From Saprospiraceae bacterium (GTDB lineage: Bacteria; Bacteroidota; Bacteroidia; Chitinophagales; Saprospiraceae), in the NCBI GenBank assembly GCA_016787575.1, contig JAEUUO010000023.1, forward strand, positions 146,041 to 210,040: a DNA stretch of 64,000 nucleotides, written 5' to 3'. The first letter of the stretch is position 1. Every line of letters starts with the position of its first letter. Below the pieces are notes generated by a model, which searched no databases, had not been told where the DNA came from, and saw only the letters and a program-made list of their open reading frames with translations. Made by a program: the position numbers and the translations under genes. Positions 29,101 through 38,003 of the stretch are shown here, in pieces.

Positions 29101-30477
29101 GAGCGACCTGAAATTTTAGGAATGAATGGAGGATTTGCTGCACCTGGATGGGATTTTATTAGTGGAAAACAACCGGATTTTGGGAAAAATGGATGGTTGG
29201 ATCGCATTGCGGAAAAGGGATGGATATCAGCAAATTGTTATTTCAACAAAGAAATGTTGCAAAAGAAATCCAATACCATCGGTGCAAAATTGAAAATTGA
29301 ACCTGTTCGGGATTTTAATATAGATTTAAACATTGACAGAAATTTTACCAGAGATCATGCGGAAACGTTTAAACTAGATTCTGTATTTGGCACAAATCAA
29401 ATGGCTTTTCAACATTTTACTCCGTTTGAAAATGGGCAATACACGATTTCATATGTTTCCTTGCAGACTATATTTGAAAAAGATATTGATAAAGTATTCA
29501 AACGGTTCAGTGATAACCGACCTGTAATATCTAAGCGCGTTGCAGATCGTTATGGAATAAAAAATGTGAGTCCGTTTAATCCTGAGTATTCAGATGGCTT
29601 CCAGGGGGATCACATTGATGTTGTAACTCCGGCATTTTTAGCGGCTTACACTGGACAGGATCCAAATTCATTTAATCTAGATTTATTTAATACCATTCCA
29701 TTGCCAAACTGGCAGATTAACTACAGTGGATTGGCACGATTGCCAAAGCTTAAAGATATTTTTCAGGATTTGTCGATACGGCACGGATATAAAAATACGT
29801 TGACGATCAATTCATTTAGAACCAATCTGGATTACCGAACCAATACCAACGAATTGCCAATCAGTCGTAGGGGAAATGAATTGAAAGCATCTTATCATTC
29901 AAAATATGAAGTTCCTGAAATGGTAATTAATGAGCAGTTTGCGCCTCTCATTGGCGTAAATGTTAAAACCAAATCAGGAATTGAATTGGGATTGGATTTA
30001 AATAAAAACAGAAATTTAAAATTACAAAATGGAATTGAAGGGCAGCTGTTGGAAACCAAAGCTACCAATTATACCATTAAAGCCGGATATACCATTAAGG
30101 ATTATTATATTAGTTGGATCCCCGGTATGAAAGCTCTGAACAAAGGTGTAAAGATTCCGAAGAAAAAGAAAAAATCTAAGAAATCGGAAGAACAGTTAGC
30201 AGCAAATGCACCAAAAGGCAATGATTTGGAATTTACTTTTGATTTTGGGATCAATGACAACATTACCAAAATTCACCGATTGGACAATAACATTCCAAGT
30301 CAGACTACTGCCGGTGCAAAACAAATCAGTTTTACACCAGCTATTAAATATAGTTTGAGCAAAAATTTAAATGTAAGGTTATTTTGTGATTACCGTAAAA
30401 CCATTCCTTACATTCAAAACCAATTCAAGGATGTGCGGATAAATGGTGGCTTGACAATTTTGTATACCTTGAATTAA
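23107..30477 (+). CDS. sprA: Cell-surface protein SprA, T9SS outer-membrane translocon
   Basis: From the ATG at 23107 the product is 2456 residues, the usual size for SprA/Sov. It has a signal peptide (TLILLFFLFFLQCQLSAGG) and long repeated beta-strand regions rich in Asn, Asp and aromatic residues, as expected for the 36-strand barrel. SprA-type segments include LGANYSFTDNPQIPERQKRQL, the central GGVVYIDDFEGSSSGI block and WGGLMTRLNTVDFEANN. SprA is the pore through which type IX substrates, such as the sorting-tail proteins here, cross the outer membrane; it is also needed for gliding in F. johnsoniae. The longer TTG start at 23047 is rejected because it overlaps the promoter. The gene is intact and ends with the outer-membrane style GLTILYTLN. 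Confidence 0.93.
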   Translation: MLSAERTLILLFFLFFLQCQLSAGGHAVPNWDEGIYATSADTVPLKDRPGNFVQNPKDNPFDLKDPKVVEQKIEYDPITGDYKVTEKIGEEHYRPSSNLSFTEFMNFKARQQDREYMKNLAGISTTRRNTEGIIDPITKLDLKKNLADKLFGGFGIDIKPQGSIGFTLGANYSFTDNPQIPERQKRQLTPDFDMDIRMDVTGNIGDKLKLNTNYDTKAAFDFENKLKLAYDSEKFSEDDIIKKIEAGNVSLPLRTNLIQGSQNLFGFKTDWQFGYLRLTGLVSQQKSKQESIQTKGGGVYQEYEVRPDQYDENRHFFLSHYNRNSYETALANLPEINSQFKIKNIEVWLTEDAQNSRETELRDIVALNDLGVSELELFDMDQAQAQTYLPGRAVSRDKGGAFVPSNTSNTLMDRILSNDEARDLNKVVRYLSDPAGLNLKQGRDFEKVRAKRLSPNEYSYNPELGFISLRVRPRPNQVLAVSYQYLQNGREIDPRTGAVYKVGEMSSDVKSDSLSYKVIFVKMLKSSGQRTDLPSYKLMMKNVYPTGGFNLNQEDFTMDIFYEDQDGISKRYIQEIEGYPLLNLFNMDFLNKTNDPQPDGVFDFISGQTVIPASGAVIFPVLEPFGSSLKKLLGKVIKDPNQLDAVFNKYKYTELYDTSITAARRELKSNQFLIKGTYKSGKSNEIPLNTFNLDPNARIIVSAGSLTLNEGADYIVDRNLGKVTILNEALLQSGVPISVKFEDNALFSFQTKTMIGLRAEYSKRKDLSFGATYMHLFEKPFTEKVNIGEDPINNRIVGLDFNVKQKAPWLTSALDKLPFYSTKEASSWTAQAEAAALLPGHSKAINQQGSEGGVVYIDDFEGSSSGIGLGFNVSQWILASAPQGLNDPAFYGSGIYDNPISNANRALLSWYRIDDYARVDSRNLSNSYSRLVDETEIFPTKQRPLGFSTELTFDMTYYPREKGPYNFDVAGGLTGTDPKLGTVSTGGIDPDNNLLLPETRWGGLMTRLNTVDFEANNVEYIDFWMLNPFLEKADPNDPVTGNGRIYLQLGTFSEDILKDGKQQFEHGLPTKTIPLRTDVSVFGNIARVPPITSSFDVNDREQQDLGYDGLNSESDQLPKEELTFFKDYLDKQKAYLNPQALQKVILDPSNDNYVSYRSNTFTGNETVLQKYKRYNMPEGNGQIETGNAQSTAYTGYPDQEDLNYDKSLNEIESYYNYEIPLTRTADNKIYFDPSDPKNYVTDTVIVRPPNSNNVEEVWYRFRIPVKSGTAVGEIKDFRSIQSMRMLYTGFDQTVTFRFIKFQLGRNSWRKYKDFCAAGQDDGNKSLILDKVDIEENSGKTPFNYTTPPGIQRERFYSTQYADIQQNESSLLLRKEGLLAGCENSIYKIIDLDIRKYKRIKMFVHGESIKSKNTDSVCVFMRLGKDFSNNYYEYEIPLRYSNEAFFNIRDSIWPKDDEFDFPLQLLLDLKNKRNNDPNASLNSLYEISDPDKPGNKVRIIGNPTIGLVRGVQLGFKNKGGEDIEDLEVWLNELRLTGLEEKGGIAAQARAELQLADLGNLSLAGNYSSVGWGGIDQKLDQRAKEETKQFDGTMNISLDKFLPEKVGVRLPLSLQLSKTIRTPEYDPNNTDLKLKDQIKAASSKQKKDSIRELAIDYSDIKSFALNNIRKERKGNSKPKPWNIENFSVSYAQSVANKHNPVIAEDKLKTQQGGVDYNFSLTPKYIEPLKKVIKNPNLKFLSEINFNFIPNSFSVRNALDRKASTRIYRFAAPKYSTWEDRKFSWNRDYTLTWDFTRSLKFNFSARNEAAVDEITFNPLRQTHVNPITGEAVDASERGKFVRENLANFGRNKDYKHNFTLAYAVPTRLFPYLDFVTIRTQYTANYNWAAGSLNSIDSLGSVISNGQTISLTNEFNFTTLYGKSKFLKKYSGEGVSSGRFRPANKSRENAKPEETEKGTKNKKEKSEKVNPFIKVAVTPLIMLKRVQLNFSQNRATTIPGFMERPEILGMNGGFAAPGWDFISGKQPDFGKNGWLDRIAEKGWISANCYFNKEMLQKKSNTIGAKLKIEPVRDFNIDLNIDRNFTRDHAETFKLDSVFGTNQMAFQHFTPFENGQYTISYVSLQTIFEKDIDKVFKRFSDNRPVISKRVADRYGIKNVSPFNPEYSDGFQGDHIDVVTPAFLAAYTGQDPNSFNLDLFNTIPLPNWQINYSGLARLPKLKDIFQDLSIRHGYKNTLTINSFRTNLDYRTNTNELPISRRGNELKASYHSKYEVPEMVINEQFAPLIGVNVKTKSGIELGLDLNKNRNLKLQNGIEGQLLETKATNYTIKAGYTIKDYYISWIPGMKALNKGVKIPKKKKKSKKSEEQLAANAPKGNDLEFTFDFGINDNITKIHRLDNNIPSQTTAGAKQISFTPAIKYSLSKNLNVRLFCDYRKTIPYIQNQFKDVRINGGLTILYTLN

Positions 30478-30653
30478 ATCTCAAAGGAATTGTTTTAACC
30501 CAAAAGTACCATGCTAACATCGTAAGATGCAATACGACTTGTTCGTTGGACTATGTAAATTTAATTAAGTTTAAATTAGTTAAAAATAATTTTTCATAAG
30601 CTTTTTTATTTAAACTTTAGTAAGGCAAATGGGTCTTACTTAAAAGTTTAAAT

Positions 30654-31073
30654 ATGAAAAATCTAATCTTAGCCCTTGTTGTTTTTGCAAATCTATCGTT
30701 AACTTCTGCATTGAAGGCAGAAATTATTTCTGAACCCGTTAAGTTGAATTCTAGCTTTTGGTTATTGGGAAGTACGCATTATATTTTGCAAGAAATGAAT
30801 TTGATTCAAACTAAATCGTTGATTAAACAACAAATAAAAATTGGGAAAGCCCAAGTTTCAATTTATCCAAATCCGGCTTCTGATTATATAAAAATCAAAA
30901 CCGATGATTTCAATCAATACCAATTATTTGATGAAAAGGGAGTTGTTTACCGCAAAGGTTGGATTGATGAATGTGAGACCATAGAGCGAAATACGATTCC
31001 TGCAGGAGTTTATTTTTTGAAATTATCAAGTACCATGGGTGATGTCTATTATCACAGAGTGGTTTTAAATTAG
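30654..31073 (+). CDS. Very short secreted protein consisting mainly of a T9SS sorting tail
   Basis: The 139-residue product has a signal peptide (KNLILALVVFANLSLTSALKAE), about 45 residues without recognisable features, and then a full type A T9SS sorting domain from about residue 68 (VSIYPNPASDYIKIK...YQLFDEKGVVYRKG...PAGVYFLKL...YYHRVVLN). It has almost no passenger domain. Such mini-substrates are known in Bacteroidota but have no assigned role. It follows sprA by 176 bases. Confidence 0.82.
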   Translation: MKNLILALVVFANLSLTSALKAEIISEPVKLNSSFWLLGSTHYILQEMNLIQTKSLIKQQIKIGKAQVSIYPNPASDYIKIKTDDFNQYQLFDEKGVVYRKGWIDECETIERNTIPAGVYFLKLSSTMGDVYYHRVVLN

Positions 31074-31285
31074 ATTTATATTATTTCTTTGAGGACCCCT
31101 AATTATTTTGTGGCTATCATTAACTTTTGAGAAATTGAAATTGCATCGTCATAAGGAGGTATCATTCTTTGAATTTCTAAGAACTCAAACACCCATTTTC
31201 AATTTTCATGGAACAGGTTTGTTATAATTAAAGGCATTAAACAATCCTTATCCTAAAAATCAATATTAAGTATTGTTAAATAGCT

Positions 31286-31317
31286 TTGGTTATATGCATC
31301 TTGTGTATATACCTTTG
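31286..31317 (+). promoter_or_regulatory. Promoter of metH, giving a near-leaderless mRNA
   Basis: TTG at 31286-31288, a 21-base spacer and TACCTTTG at 31310-31317 match the Bacteroidota promoter form. The -7 element ends 7 bases before the ATG at 31325, so the transcript would start near the first codon, leaving no room for a cobalamin riboswitch. Confidence 0.75.
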
Positions 31318-31324
31318 CAAGTTC

Positions 31325-34300
31325 ATGAACATCTTTTCCAAACTTGAATCTATCGCTTCAAAGAAGATCCTGATACTGGATGGTGCTATGGGATCTTTAA
31401 TCCAGCAATACCGTTTACAGGAAGCAGATTTTCGAAATGAACAATTAGCTGATCATCCCAATGATTTAAAGGGTAACAATGATTTGTTATCCATTACAAG
31501 ACCTGATGTGATCAAGGAGATTCATTTGGATTATTTAAAGGCTGGTTCGGATATCATTGAAACCAATACCTTTAGTGCCAATGCATTGTCTCAAGCAGAT
31601 TATGCTTTAGAAAACTGGGTGTATGACATTAATTTTCATTCTGCCAAAATTGCTAAAGAAGCTGTTCTTGAATTTCAAAAACTGAATCCAGGAAGTCAAC
31701 GATTTGTGGCAGGGGCATTGGGTCCGACCAACAGGACTGCCAGCTTAAGTCCGGATGTAAATCGTCCTGCATACCGAGCTGTGAATTTTGACCAATTAAT
31801 GCAAGCCTATTACACCCAAGCTAAAGGTTTGTTGGATGGAGGTGCTGATATTTTACTTGTCGAGACCATTTTTGATACGCTCAATGGGAAAGCTGCATTG
31901 TTCGCTATCGATACTTTGTTTGAAGAAATCGGTTATGCAATTCCATTGATGGTTTCAGGAACCATTACCGATGCAAGTGGTCGAACACTGTCCGGTCAAA
32001 CAGTTGAAGCATTTTTGGCATCTATGTCTCATTTGCCTATGTTTTCAATAGGTTTAAATTGTGCATTGGGCGCAAAAGAACTTAAACCTTATCTTGAGAT
32101 ATTAAGTAAACGGGCTGAATGTCGGGTAAGTGCCTATCCAAATGCAGGTTTACCAAATGAATTGGGTGGATACGATCAAACTGCTGCAGAAATGCAAGCC
32201 TTTATGTTGGATTTTGCTCAACAAGGGTTTGTAAATATTGTGGGAGGTTGTTGTGGGACTACTCCTGAACACATCAAATTGATTGCAGATGCCGTTCAAT
32301 CGGTCGAACCTCGCAAAATTCCAACTGGAAATGGCTATACTACCTTATCCGGATTGGAACTATTGGAATTTAGACCCGAGTTAAATTTTGTAAACGTTGG
32401 CGAGCGAACCAATGTGACTGGTTCAAAAAAATTTGCTCAACTTATACTAAATAGTCAATACGATGATGCCATCTCTGTAGCCAGACAACAGGTTGAATCA
32501 GGCGCTCAAATTATTGATATTAACATGGACGAAGGACTGTTAGATGGAGAAAAAGCCATGACCGAATATATCAATATGATTAGTTCGGAACCAGATATTA
32601 TAAAGGTTCCTGTAATGGTGGATTCTTCTAAATGGCAGGTGATTGAAGCAGGTTTAAAATGTTTACAGGGAAAGTCTATTGTCAACTCAATATCATTAAA
32701 AGAAGGAACAGAAAAATTTATAGAGCAGGCAAAAAAAGTACGACGCTATGGAGCTGCTGTGGTTGTCATGGCATTTGATGAAGCAGGTCAGGCCGATACC
32801 ATTGAGCGTAAAGTAAGTATTTGTAAACGTGCCTATGATATATTAATTAATAGAGTCGGTTTTAAATCAAGTGATATCATTTTTGATCCAAATATTTTTG
32901 CAATAGCAACTGGAATTGAAGAGCACAATGAATACGCAATAAATTTTATTGAAGCTACCCGGCAAATCAAAGCTATTTGCCCTGGAGTTAAAATTAGTGG
33001 AGGTGTAAGTAATCTGTCCTTTTCATTTCGTGGAAATGAAACGGTAAGACAAGCCATGCACAGTGCTTTTTTGTATCATGCAATTCATGCCGGTATGGAT
33101 ATGGGAATTGTCAATGCCGGCCAAATCGAAGTATATGATGAAATTTCGAAGGAGTTGTTGGAATTGGTAGAGGATGCTTTATTTAATCGCCGCAAGGATG
33201 CCACCGAACGGTTGACAGAATATGCAGAACAAGTAAAGGCAAAAGTTAAAAATAAAATTCCTTTGGTTCAGGATGAATGGCGAACGAAATCAGTTGAAGA
33301 GCGATTAAAACATGCTTTAGTTAAAGGGATTACGGATTTTATTATTTCAGACACAGAAGAAGCAAGACAAAAATTTCAAAAACCTTTGCAGGTAATCGAG
33401 GGGCCATTGATGGCAGGTATGAATGAAGTTGGTGATTTGTTTGGATCCGGTAGAATGTTTTTACCTCAAGTAGTTAAAAGTGCCCGTGTTATGAAACAAT
33501 CTGTGGCCTACCTGACTCCTTTTCTGGAGCAGGATAAAACAGAAGCCGCTAAAGCCAAAGGTAAAATTGTACTGGCTACAGTAAAAGGAGATGTGCATGA
33601 CATCGGTAAAAATATTGTAGGTGTGGTGCTTGCTTGCAATAATTATGAAATCAGTGATATGGGTGTTATGGTTTCGTGTGAAAAGATTTTACAACATGCT
33701 AAAGAAATTCATGCAGACATTATTGGTTTAAGTGGATTAATTACTCCATCCTTAGATGAAATGGTTCATGTCGCAACCGAAATGCAACTACAAAAAATGA
33801 CACTACCATTATTGATAGGAGGTGCAACTACTTCAAAGTTACATACTGCTTTAAAAATTGAGCCTCAATACGATCATCCAGTCATCCATGTAATTGATGC
33901 TTCGCGAGCCGTTGCTGTAGTTAGTAACTTATTAACGGACCAAGCAGATGTAAGAAATCAATATTTAAGTGCAATAAAAGAGGACTACGAAAGGGTCCGA
34001 GTTCAAAGACAACAGCGCCAGAAATTTAAAGAATTGTTGAGTCTGGAAGAAGCAAGATCCAATAAACTGCAAATTGACTGGAAGCACACCTATTACAATC
34101 CACCCCAGGAAACAGGTATTCGTGTTTTTAATGCAATTGATACCAGGATTTTGAAATCCTATATTGATTGGACACCATTTTTTCAAACATGGGAATTGGC
34201 AGGAAAGTATCCAGCAATTTTGGAAGATCCGATTGTTGGACATGAAGCTAGTAAATTATTTCAGGATGCTTTGAATTTGTTGGATGAACTCATCGATAAA

Positions 34301-35005
34301 AAATTATTGACTGCAAGAGCAGTGCTTGGTATTTTTCCTGCACTTGCATCAGGGGATGATATCATTGTGTATGAAGATGAATCCTGTTCTGTTGAGAAAA
34401 TTCGATTGCACCATTTGCGTCAGCAAATAAAGAAAACTGCCGGGCAAGCAAATTATTGCCTGGCTGATTTTATAGCTCCGGTAGGTTCTGCATCGTGTGA
34501 TTACATTGGGTGCTTTGCAGTATGTACAGGATTTGGAGTTGAAGAGTTGGTCAAACATTATGAGCAAAGTCATGACGATTATCATTCAATTTTAGTTAAA
34601 GCATTGGCAGATAGATTGGCTGAAGCTTTGGCGGAGTATATGCATCAGCAAGTACGTACGCAGATTTGGGGATATGCGCCTTCCGAACATTTTTCAAATG
34701 ACGAATTGATAAAGGAAAGTTACACAGGAATTCGTCCTGCGCCTGGATATCCAGCATGTCCTGATCATACTGAAAAACAAACACTTTGGAACTTGTTGGA
34801 TGTTGAAGGAGCAATCGGATTGCAGTTGACAGAAAGCATGGCAATGTATCCAACTGCTGCAGTGAGCGGATGGTATTTTTCTCATCCGGATGCAAAATAT
34901 TTTGCTGTTAGTGAAATTGGTCAGGATCAATTGAAGGATTATGCAAAACGAAAAGGGTGGGATGAAGCAATCGCATCAAAATGGTTGAGTCCTTTGTTGC
35001 CTTAG
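31325..35005 (+). CDS. metH: Cobalamin-dependent methionine synthase
   Basis: The 1226-residue product has the four MetH modules. The homocysteine-binding domain (1-325) carries zinc cysteines in [11 protein letters not shown] and [10 protein letters not shown]. The methyltetrahydrofolate domain (about 340-600) shows [15 protein letters not shown] and [11 protein letters not shown]. The cap and cobalamin domain (about 640-890) has the lower-ligand His in [14 protein letters not shown] near residue 756. The S-adenosylmethionine reactivation domain (about 900-1226) has [15 protein letters not shown]. It transfers a methyl group to homocysteine to make methionine. The start is set at the ATG at 31325 because the longer TTG start falls within the promoter. 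The protein appears full length with all metal ligands. Confidence 0.97.
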   Translation: MNIFSKLESIASKKILILDGAMGSLIQQYRLQEADFRNEQLADHPNDLKGNNDLLSITRPDVIKEIHLDYLKAGSDIIETNTFSANALSQADYALENWVYDINFHSAKIAKEAVLEFQKLNPGSQRFVAGALGPTNRTASLSPDVNRPAYRAVNFDQLMQAYYTQAKGLLDGGADILLVETIFDTLNGKAALFAIDTLFEEIGYAIPLMVSGTITDASGRTLSGQTVEAFLASMSHLPMFSIGLNCALGAKELKPYLEILSKRAECRVSAYPNAGLPNELGGYDQTAAEMQAFMLDFAQQGFVNIVGGCCGTTPEHIKLIADAVQSVEPRKIPTGNGYTTLSGLELLEFRPELNFVNVGERTNVTGSKKFAQLILNSQYDDAISVARQQVESGAQIIDINMDEGLLDGEKAMTEYINMISSEPDIIKVPVMVDSSKWQVIEAGLKCLQGKSIVNSISLKEGTEKFIEQAKKVRRYGAAVVVMAFDEAGQADTIERKVSICKRAYDILINRVGFKSSDIIFDPNIFAIATGIEEHNEYAINFIEATRQIKAICPGVKISGGVSNLSFSFRGNETVRQAMHSAFLYHAIHAGMDMGIVNAGQIEVYDEISKELLELVEDALFNRRKDATERLTEYAEQVKAKVKNKIPLVQDEWRTKSVEERLKHALVKGITDFIISDTEEARQKFQKPLQVIEGPLMAGMNEVGDLFGSGRMFLPQVVKSARVMKQSVAYLTPFLEQDKTEAAKAKGKIVLATVKGDVHDIGKNIVGVVLACNNYEISDMGVMVSCEKILQHAKEIHADIIGLSGLITPSLDEMVHVATEMQLQKMTLPLLIGGATTSKLHTALKIEPQYDHPVIHVIDASRAVAVVSNLLTDQADVRNQYLSAIKEDYERVRVQRQQRQKFKELLSLEEARSNKLQIDWKHTYYNPPQETGIRVFNAIDTRILKSYIDWTPFFQTWELAGKYPAILEDPIVGHEASKLFQDALNLLDELIDKKLLTARAVLGIFPALASGDDIIVYEDESCSVEKIRLHHLRQQIKKTAGQANYCLADFIAPVGSASCDYIGCFAVCTGFGVEELVKHYEQSHDDYHSILVKALADRLAEALAEYMHQQVRTQIWGYAPSEHFSNDELIKESYTGIRPAPGYPACPDHTEKQTLWNLLDVEGAIGLQLTESMAMYPTAAVSGWYFSHPDAKYFAVSEIGQDQLKDYAKRKGWDEAIASKWLSPLLP

Positions 35006-35038
35006 TTTGTATTGTTAGTGAGTTTATAAATTTAATAT

Positions 35039-36616
35039 ATGAAACGACTTATAAATTTTCGAAGTCTCTTATGGATTGCTGCATTCGGAATAATTTCTTC
35101 GTGTGCAGTTTTCAAAAAGGGTGACATCCAAAATTCCCAGGTATTTCCACCGGATGAAACAGTATCTTTAATTATACTGCAAGTAAATGATTTTTACGAA
35201 ATAGCTGCACTCGACCATGGGCAGATTGGAGGTGCAGCAAGAATTGCGACTATTCGGAAAAAACTTTTGCAAGAAAATCCAAATGTGTTGACGGTAATGG
35301 CCGGCGATTTTTTGAGCCCTTCTTTATTGGGTACACTTAAATGGGAAGGAGAACGTATCAAGGGAAAGCAAATGGTAGATGTAATGAATTTAGTTGGATT
35401 TGACTTAGTTACATTTGGCAACCACGAATTTGATATAGATGAAGCATCACTCCAAAAGCGAATTAATGAATCAAAATTTGAATGGGTATCAACCAATGTT
35501 CAACATGTTGTTAAAAATAATTTTGAGGCATTTTATAAAGAATCCAATGGACAAAAAGTAGCAATTCCAGAAACGCGCATATTGCCTTTTACAAATTCTA
35601 AAGGAAAGCTATTGAAAATAGGAGTTGTTGCTCCTTGCCTTCCTGCCAATAAAGTTAATTTTGTTGTATACAAAGATGTCTTTAAAAGTGTGAATCTTTC
35701 ATTAATGCAATTGCTACAAACTACAGATATGCAAATTGCCCTGAGTCATTTAAATATGGAAGATGATATCAAAATGGCCAAATTGAATCCGGAGCTGGAT
35801 TTAATATTGGGAGGACATGAGCATGAAAACATGAAACATCAGATTGGAAATTCGATTTTAACGAAAGCTGATGCAAATGCAAAATCTGTTTACGTACATC
35901 GAATTTCATTTAACGTTAAAACAAAAAAATTTAAAATAGCATCTAATTTGGTAAAACTGGATGCCAGCATAGTGCCCGATGGAGAAGTTAGCCAATTGGT
36001 AAACAAGTGGAAAGGAATCGAAAATAAAGTAATTAGAGAAATGGGATTTGATCCGGATGAAGAGTTGCTTACTTTGCACGAACCTTATGATGCAAGAGAA
36101 ATTACATTGAGAAATGTACCGGCTTCATTTTGTGAAATGATTAGTAAAGCCATGTTAGGAAGCGCTAAACAAAAAGCAGATGCGGCAATTATGAATTCAG
36201 GCAGTGTGAGGGTTGATGACATGCTTAGTGGGAAGCTTAGTCAATATGACATTTTACGTGCATTGCCTTATGGTGGAAGTGTATTGGAAATGGATATAAC
36301 GGGAAATCTTTTGAAAAAAATTTTGGAAGTTGGATGGAAGAATCAAGGCTCAGGAGGTTTTCTGCAATGGGCTCAAATAAGTCGAACCAAGAATGCAGAA
36401 TGGTTGATACATGGAGAGCCAATTCAAGTTCAAAAAAGTTATCACATTGCGATAAATGATTTTCTTTTAACTGGTCAGGAAAAAAATTTGGATTTTTTAA
36501 CTCCGAACAACCCTGAGATAACAAATGTAAGCCAGGTAGTCAATTACGATGCCAATGATTTGCGTAAAGATGTCCGGTTGGCGGTCATAGATTATTTAAA
36601 AAAGGGTGGGAGGTAA
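35039..36616 (+). CDS. 5'-nucleotidase/metallophosphatase-family lipoprotein with altered metal motif
   Basis: The 525-residue product has a signal peptide with a lipobox at Cys22 (GIISSC). An N-terminal calcineurin-like metallophosphatase domain (about 45-300) carries VMAGDFLSPS, TFGNHEFD and LGGHEHENM, followed by the C-terminal 5'-nucleotidase domain (about 340-500) with MNSGSVRVDD, LPYGGSVLEMDITG and GSGGFLQWA. It resembles UshA-type enzymes that hydrolyse nucleotides or related phosphoesters in the periplasm. Instead of the classical D-x-H in the first motif it has NDFYEI (Asp51, Tyr53), so one metal-ligating His is replaced by Tyr. This occurs in a known subgroup and may change metal use or activity. 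It follows metH by 33 bases and may be cotranscribed. Confidence 0.85.
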   Translation: MKRLINFRSLLWIAAFGIISSCAVFKKGDIQNSQVFPPDETVSLIILQVNDFYEIAALDHGQIGGAARIATIRKKLLQENPNVLTVMAGDFLSPSLLGTLKWEGERIKGKQMVDVMNLVGFDLVTFGNHEFDIDEASLQKRINESKFEWVSTNVQHVVKNNFEAFYKESNGQKVAIPETRILPFTNSKGKLLKIGVVAPCLPANKVNFVVYKDVFKSVNLSLMQLLQTTDMQIALSHLNMEDDIKMAKLNPELDLILGGHEHENMKHQIGNSILTKADANAKSVYVHRISFNVKTKKFKIASNLVKLDASIVPDGEVSQLVNKWKGIENKVIREMGFDPDEELLTLHEPYDAREITLRNVPASFCEMISKAMLGSAKQKADAAIMNSGSVRVDDMLSGKLSQYDILRALPYGGSVLEMDITGNLLKKILEVGWKNQGSGGFLQWAQISRTKNAEWLIHGEPIQVQKSYHIAINDFLLTGQEKNLDFLTPNNPEITNVSQVVNYDANDLRKDVRLAVIDYLKKGGR

Positions 36617-36644
36617 GCCATTCGGAAAATTGAATGAGTCTTAT

Positions 36645-36652
36645 TACTTTTG
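36645..36652 (+). promoter_or_regulatory. -7 element (TACTTTTG) before the six-TM membrane protein
   Basis: A full match to TAnnTTTG. It overlaps the longer frame starting at 36634 and ends 14 bases before the ATG at 36667, so that later ATG is the preferred start. No good -33 TTG. Confidence 0.5.
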
Positions 36653-36666
36653 TCAAAACGAATAAA

Positions 36667-37323
36667 ATGGAAAACACAAAATTTAATTATCGATTTACTG
36701 CAATTTTACTTGGACTTGCTGCGATTATGATCAATGCCGGTTATCTAATGCGTCCGGTTCAATTGCAGGATGCATTTAATTTGGCTTCTTTACTAACAGC
36801 ACATGACAACCAAACTCTGTTTATCTGGTCCTTTAGGGTGCTGGTTTTTGGCGTTTTTTTAGGAATCATGGGATTGTTTTCTTTAGGCAGCTTGTTGCGC
36901 ATTTCGCCTACCCATCCAATCCTCAATCCAGGTATCATTGTCTGTTGTCTGGCATTGTTTGTCGGTACAACGGCTGAAGCATATTTTATGCACATGGGAG
37001 CTTGGGCCGGATGGAAAGCATCTACACTGCCAGCTGTAGAACAAGAACCATTTGTTAAAACGCTGGAGGTAACTTATGAATGGGTATTGTGCCTGAGGAG
37101 AATGGGATATATGTTTTTTTGTCTTGGATTTTTACCACTGGGAATTGGAATAATAAGAGATACTTTTTTGCCAAAAGGCTTGGGATATTTTGCCGTGATT
37201 TTTGGAGTAGCAGGAATAACTATTATGCTTATTTGGGATTCCAGTACCGCATTTTACGAGTATGTACGCTATGCTTATACCTTGTTTTTTGCAATTGTTG
37301 CATTTTATCTTTTGAAAAAATAA
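36667..37323 (+). CDS. Integral membrane protein, about six TM segments, unknown function
   Basis: From the ATG at 36667 the product is 218 residues with about six hydrophobic helices: AILLGLAAIMINAGYL, FRVLVFGVFLGIMGLFSL, NPGIIVCCLALFVGTTA, MGYMFFCLGFLPLGIGI, YFAVIFGVAGITIMLIW and YAYTLFFAIVAFYLL. A conserved-looking EAYFMHMGAWAG segment lies between the third and fourth. It may belong to a DUF4386-like family of small membrane proteins, but I cannot confirm this. It is convergent with the DUF4440-type lipoprotein gene, and the two share a bidirectional terminator. Confidence 0.72.
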   Translation: MENTKFNYRFTAILLGLAAIMINAGYLMRPVQLQDAFNLASLLTAHDNQTLFIWSFRVLVFGVFLGIMGLFSLGSLLRISPTHPILNPGIIVCCLALFVGTTAEAYFMHMGAWAGWKASTLPAVEQEPFVKTLEVTYEWVLCLRRMGYMFFCLGFLPLGIGIIRDTFLPKGLGYFAVIFGVAGITIMLIWDSSTAFYEYVRYAYTLFFAIVAFYLLKK

Positions 37324-37356
37324 TTTTGATATAATATTCACTTGCTTAGTGCAATA

Positions 37357-37395
37357 AAAAAATCCCCGATTGCAATTTACAATCGGGGATTTTTT
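37357..37395. terminator. Bidirectional intrinsic terminator between convergent genes
   Basis: A 16-bp perfect stem (37357-37372 with 37380-37395) has a seven-base loop (CAATTTA) and a GC core CCCCG/CGGGG, with an A run on one side and a T run on the other. This serves both the membrane protein on the plus strand and the lipoprotein on the minus strand. Confidence 0.9.
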
Positions 37396-37431
37396 ATTGA
37401 TTGAAGTCTTCAAAATGAAACAATCGTAGTT

Positions 37432-37917
37432 TTATTTTTTATCAGTCTCAGGAGCTGAGCTCACATTCATGTCCCGGACACAAACATATTTACCATCTCG
37501 CTTTTGGAAATAGGACATGTAATGTCCTTTTTTTACTTCGGCACCTGCAGGATTCATAACGGTCCATGAACCGATTTCAACTGCTGTATTACCTTCTGCA
37601 AACAGATCAACTACTTTGTACACATTGTAATTGCCGGTCGTATCTTTTGCAATTCCTTTTGCAATTTTATCTTGAATTGCAGCTTTTCCGGATGCAGGTT
37701 CTTCATTCCGGCTGTAACTAATTGCATCATCACTATAATATGCAGCAACAGCAGCGGCATCTTTAGCTTTTTCAGCAGCAGCAAAAGCATCTTCCATTTT
37801 TTGAATTTCAACTTTTAATTGATCCATATCAATCGCTTTAGGCGGTTCAACCGGAGCAGCACAAGAGCACAATAACAAAGTCATCATACTTAAAAAGGCA
37901 TAAATTTGGTTTTTCAT
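37432..37917 (-). CDS. Lipoprotein with SnoaL/DUF4440-like (NTF2-fold) domain
   Basis: The 161-residue product has a signal peptide with lipobox LLCSC, followed by an NTF2-like domain: a long helix (LKVEIQKMEDAFAAAEKAKD), AAYYSDDAISYSRNEEPASGKAAI, and strands with NTAVEIGSWTVMNPAGAEVKKGHYMSYF split by turns. DUF4440/SnoaL members range from small-molecule enzymes to binding proteins; no catalytic role can be assigned. It should be anchored to a membrane facing the periplasm or surface. Monocistronic. Confidence 0.83.
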   Translation of the reverse strand: MKNQIYAFLSMMTLLLCSCAAPVEPPKAIDMDQLKVEIQKMEDAFAAAEKAKDAAAVAAYYSDDAISYSRNEEPASGKAAIQDKIAKGIAKDTTGNYNVYKVVDLFAEGNTAVEIGSWTVMNPAGAEVKKGHYMSYFQKRDGKYVCVRDMNVSSAPETDKK

Positions 37918-38003
37918 AAATATTGTTTTTAATTGTTTTGTGCAAGATATGGATTATTTAATAGATGTCTTGTCAATTCCATTTATTTGGAATTTATTTC
38001 CGA

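Noticed and set aside
31286..31324. TTG start for metH 39 bases upstream
   Set aside because: The region is occupied by a full promoter (TTG, N21, TACCTTTG) and adds residues unlike MetH N-termini.
31074..31324. Cobalamin riboswitch before metH
   Set aside because: No cobalamin riboswitch-type conserved segment or multi-stem structure seen, and the predicted transcript starts near the ATG.
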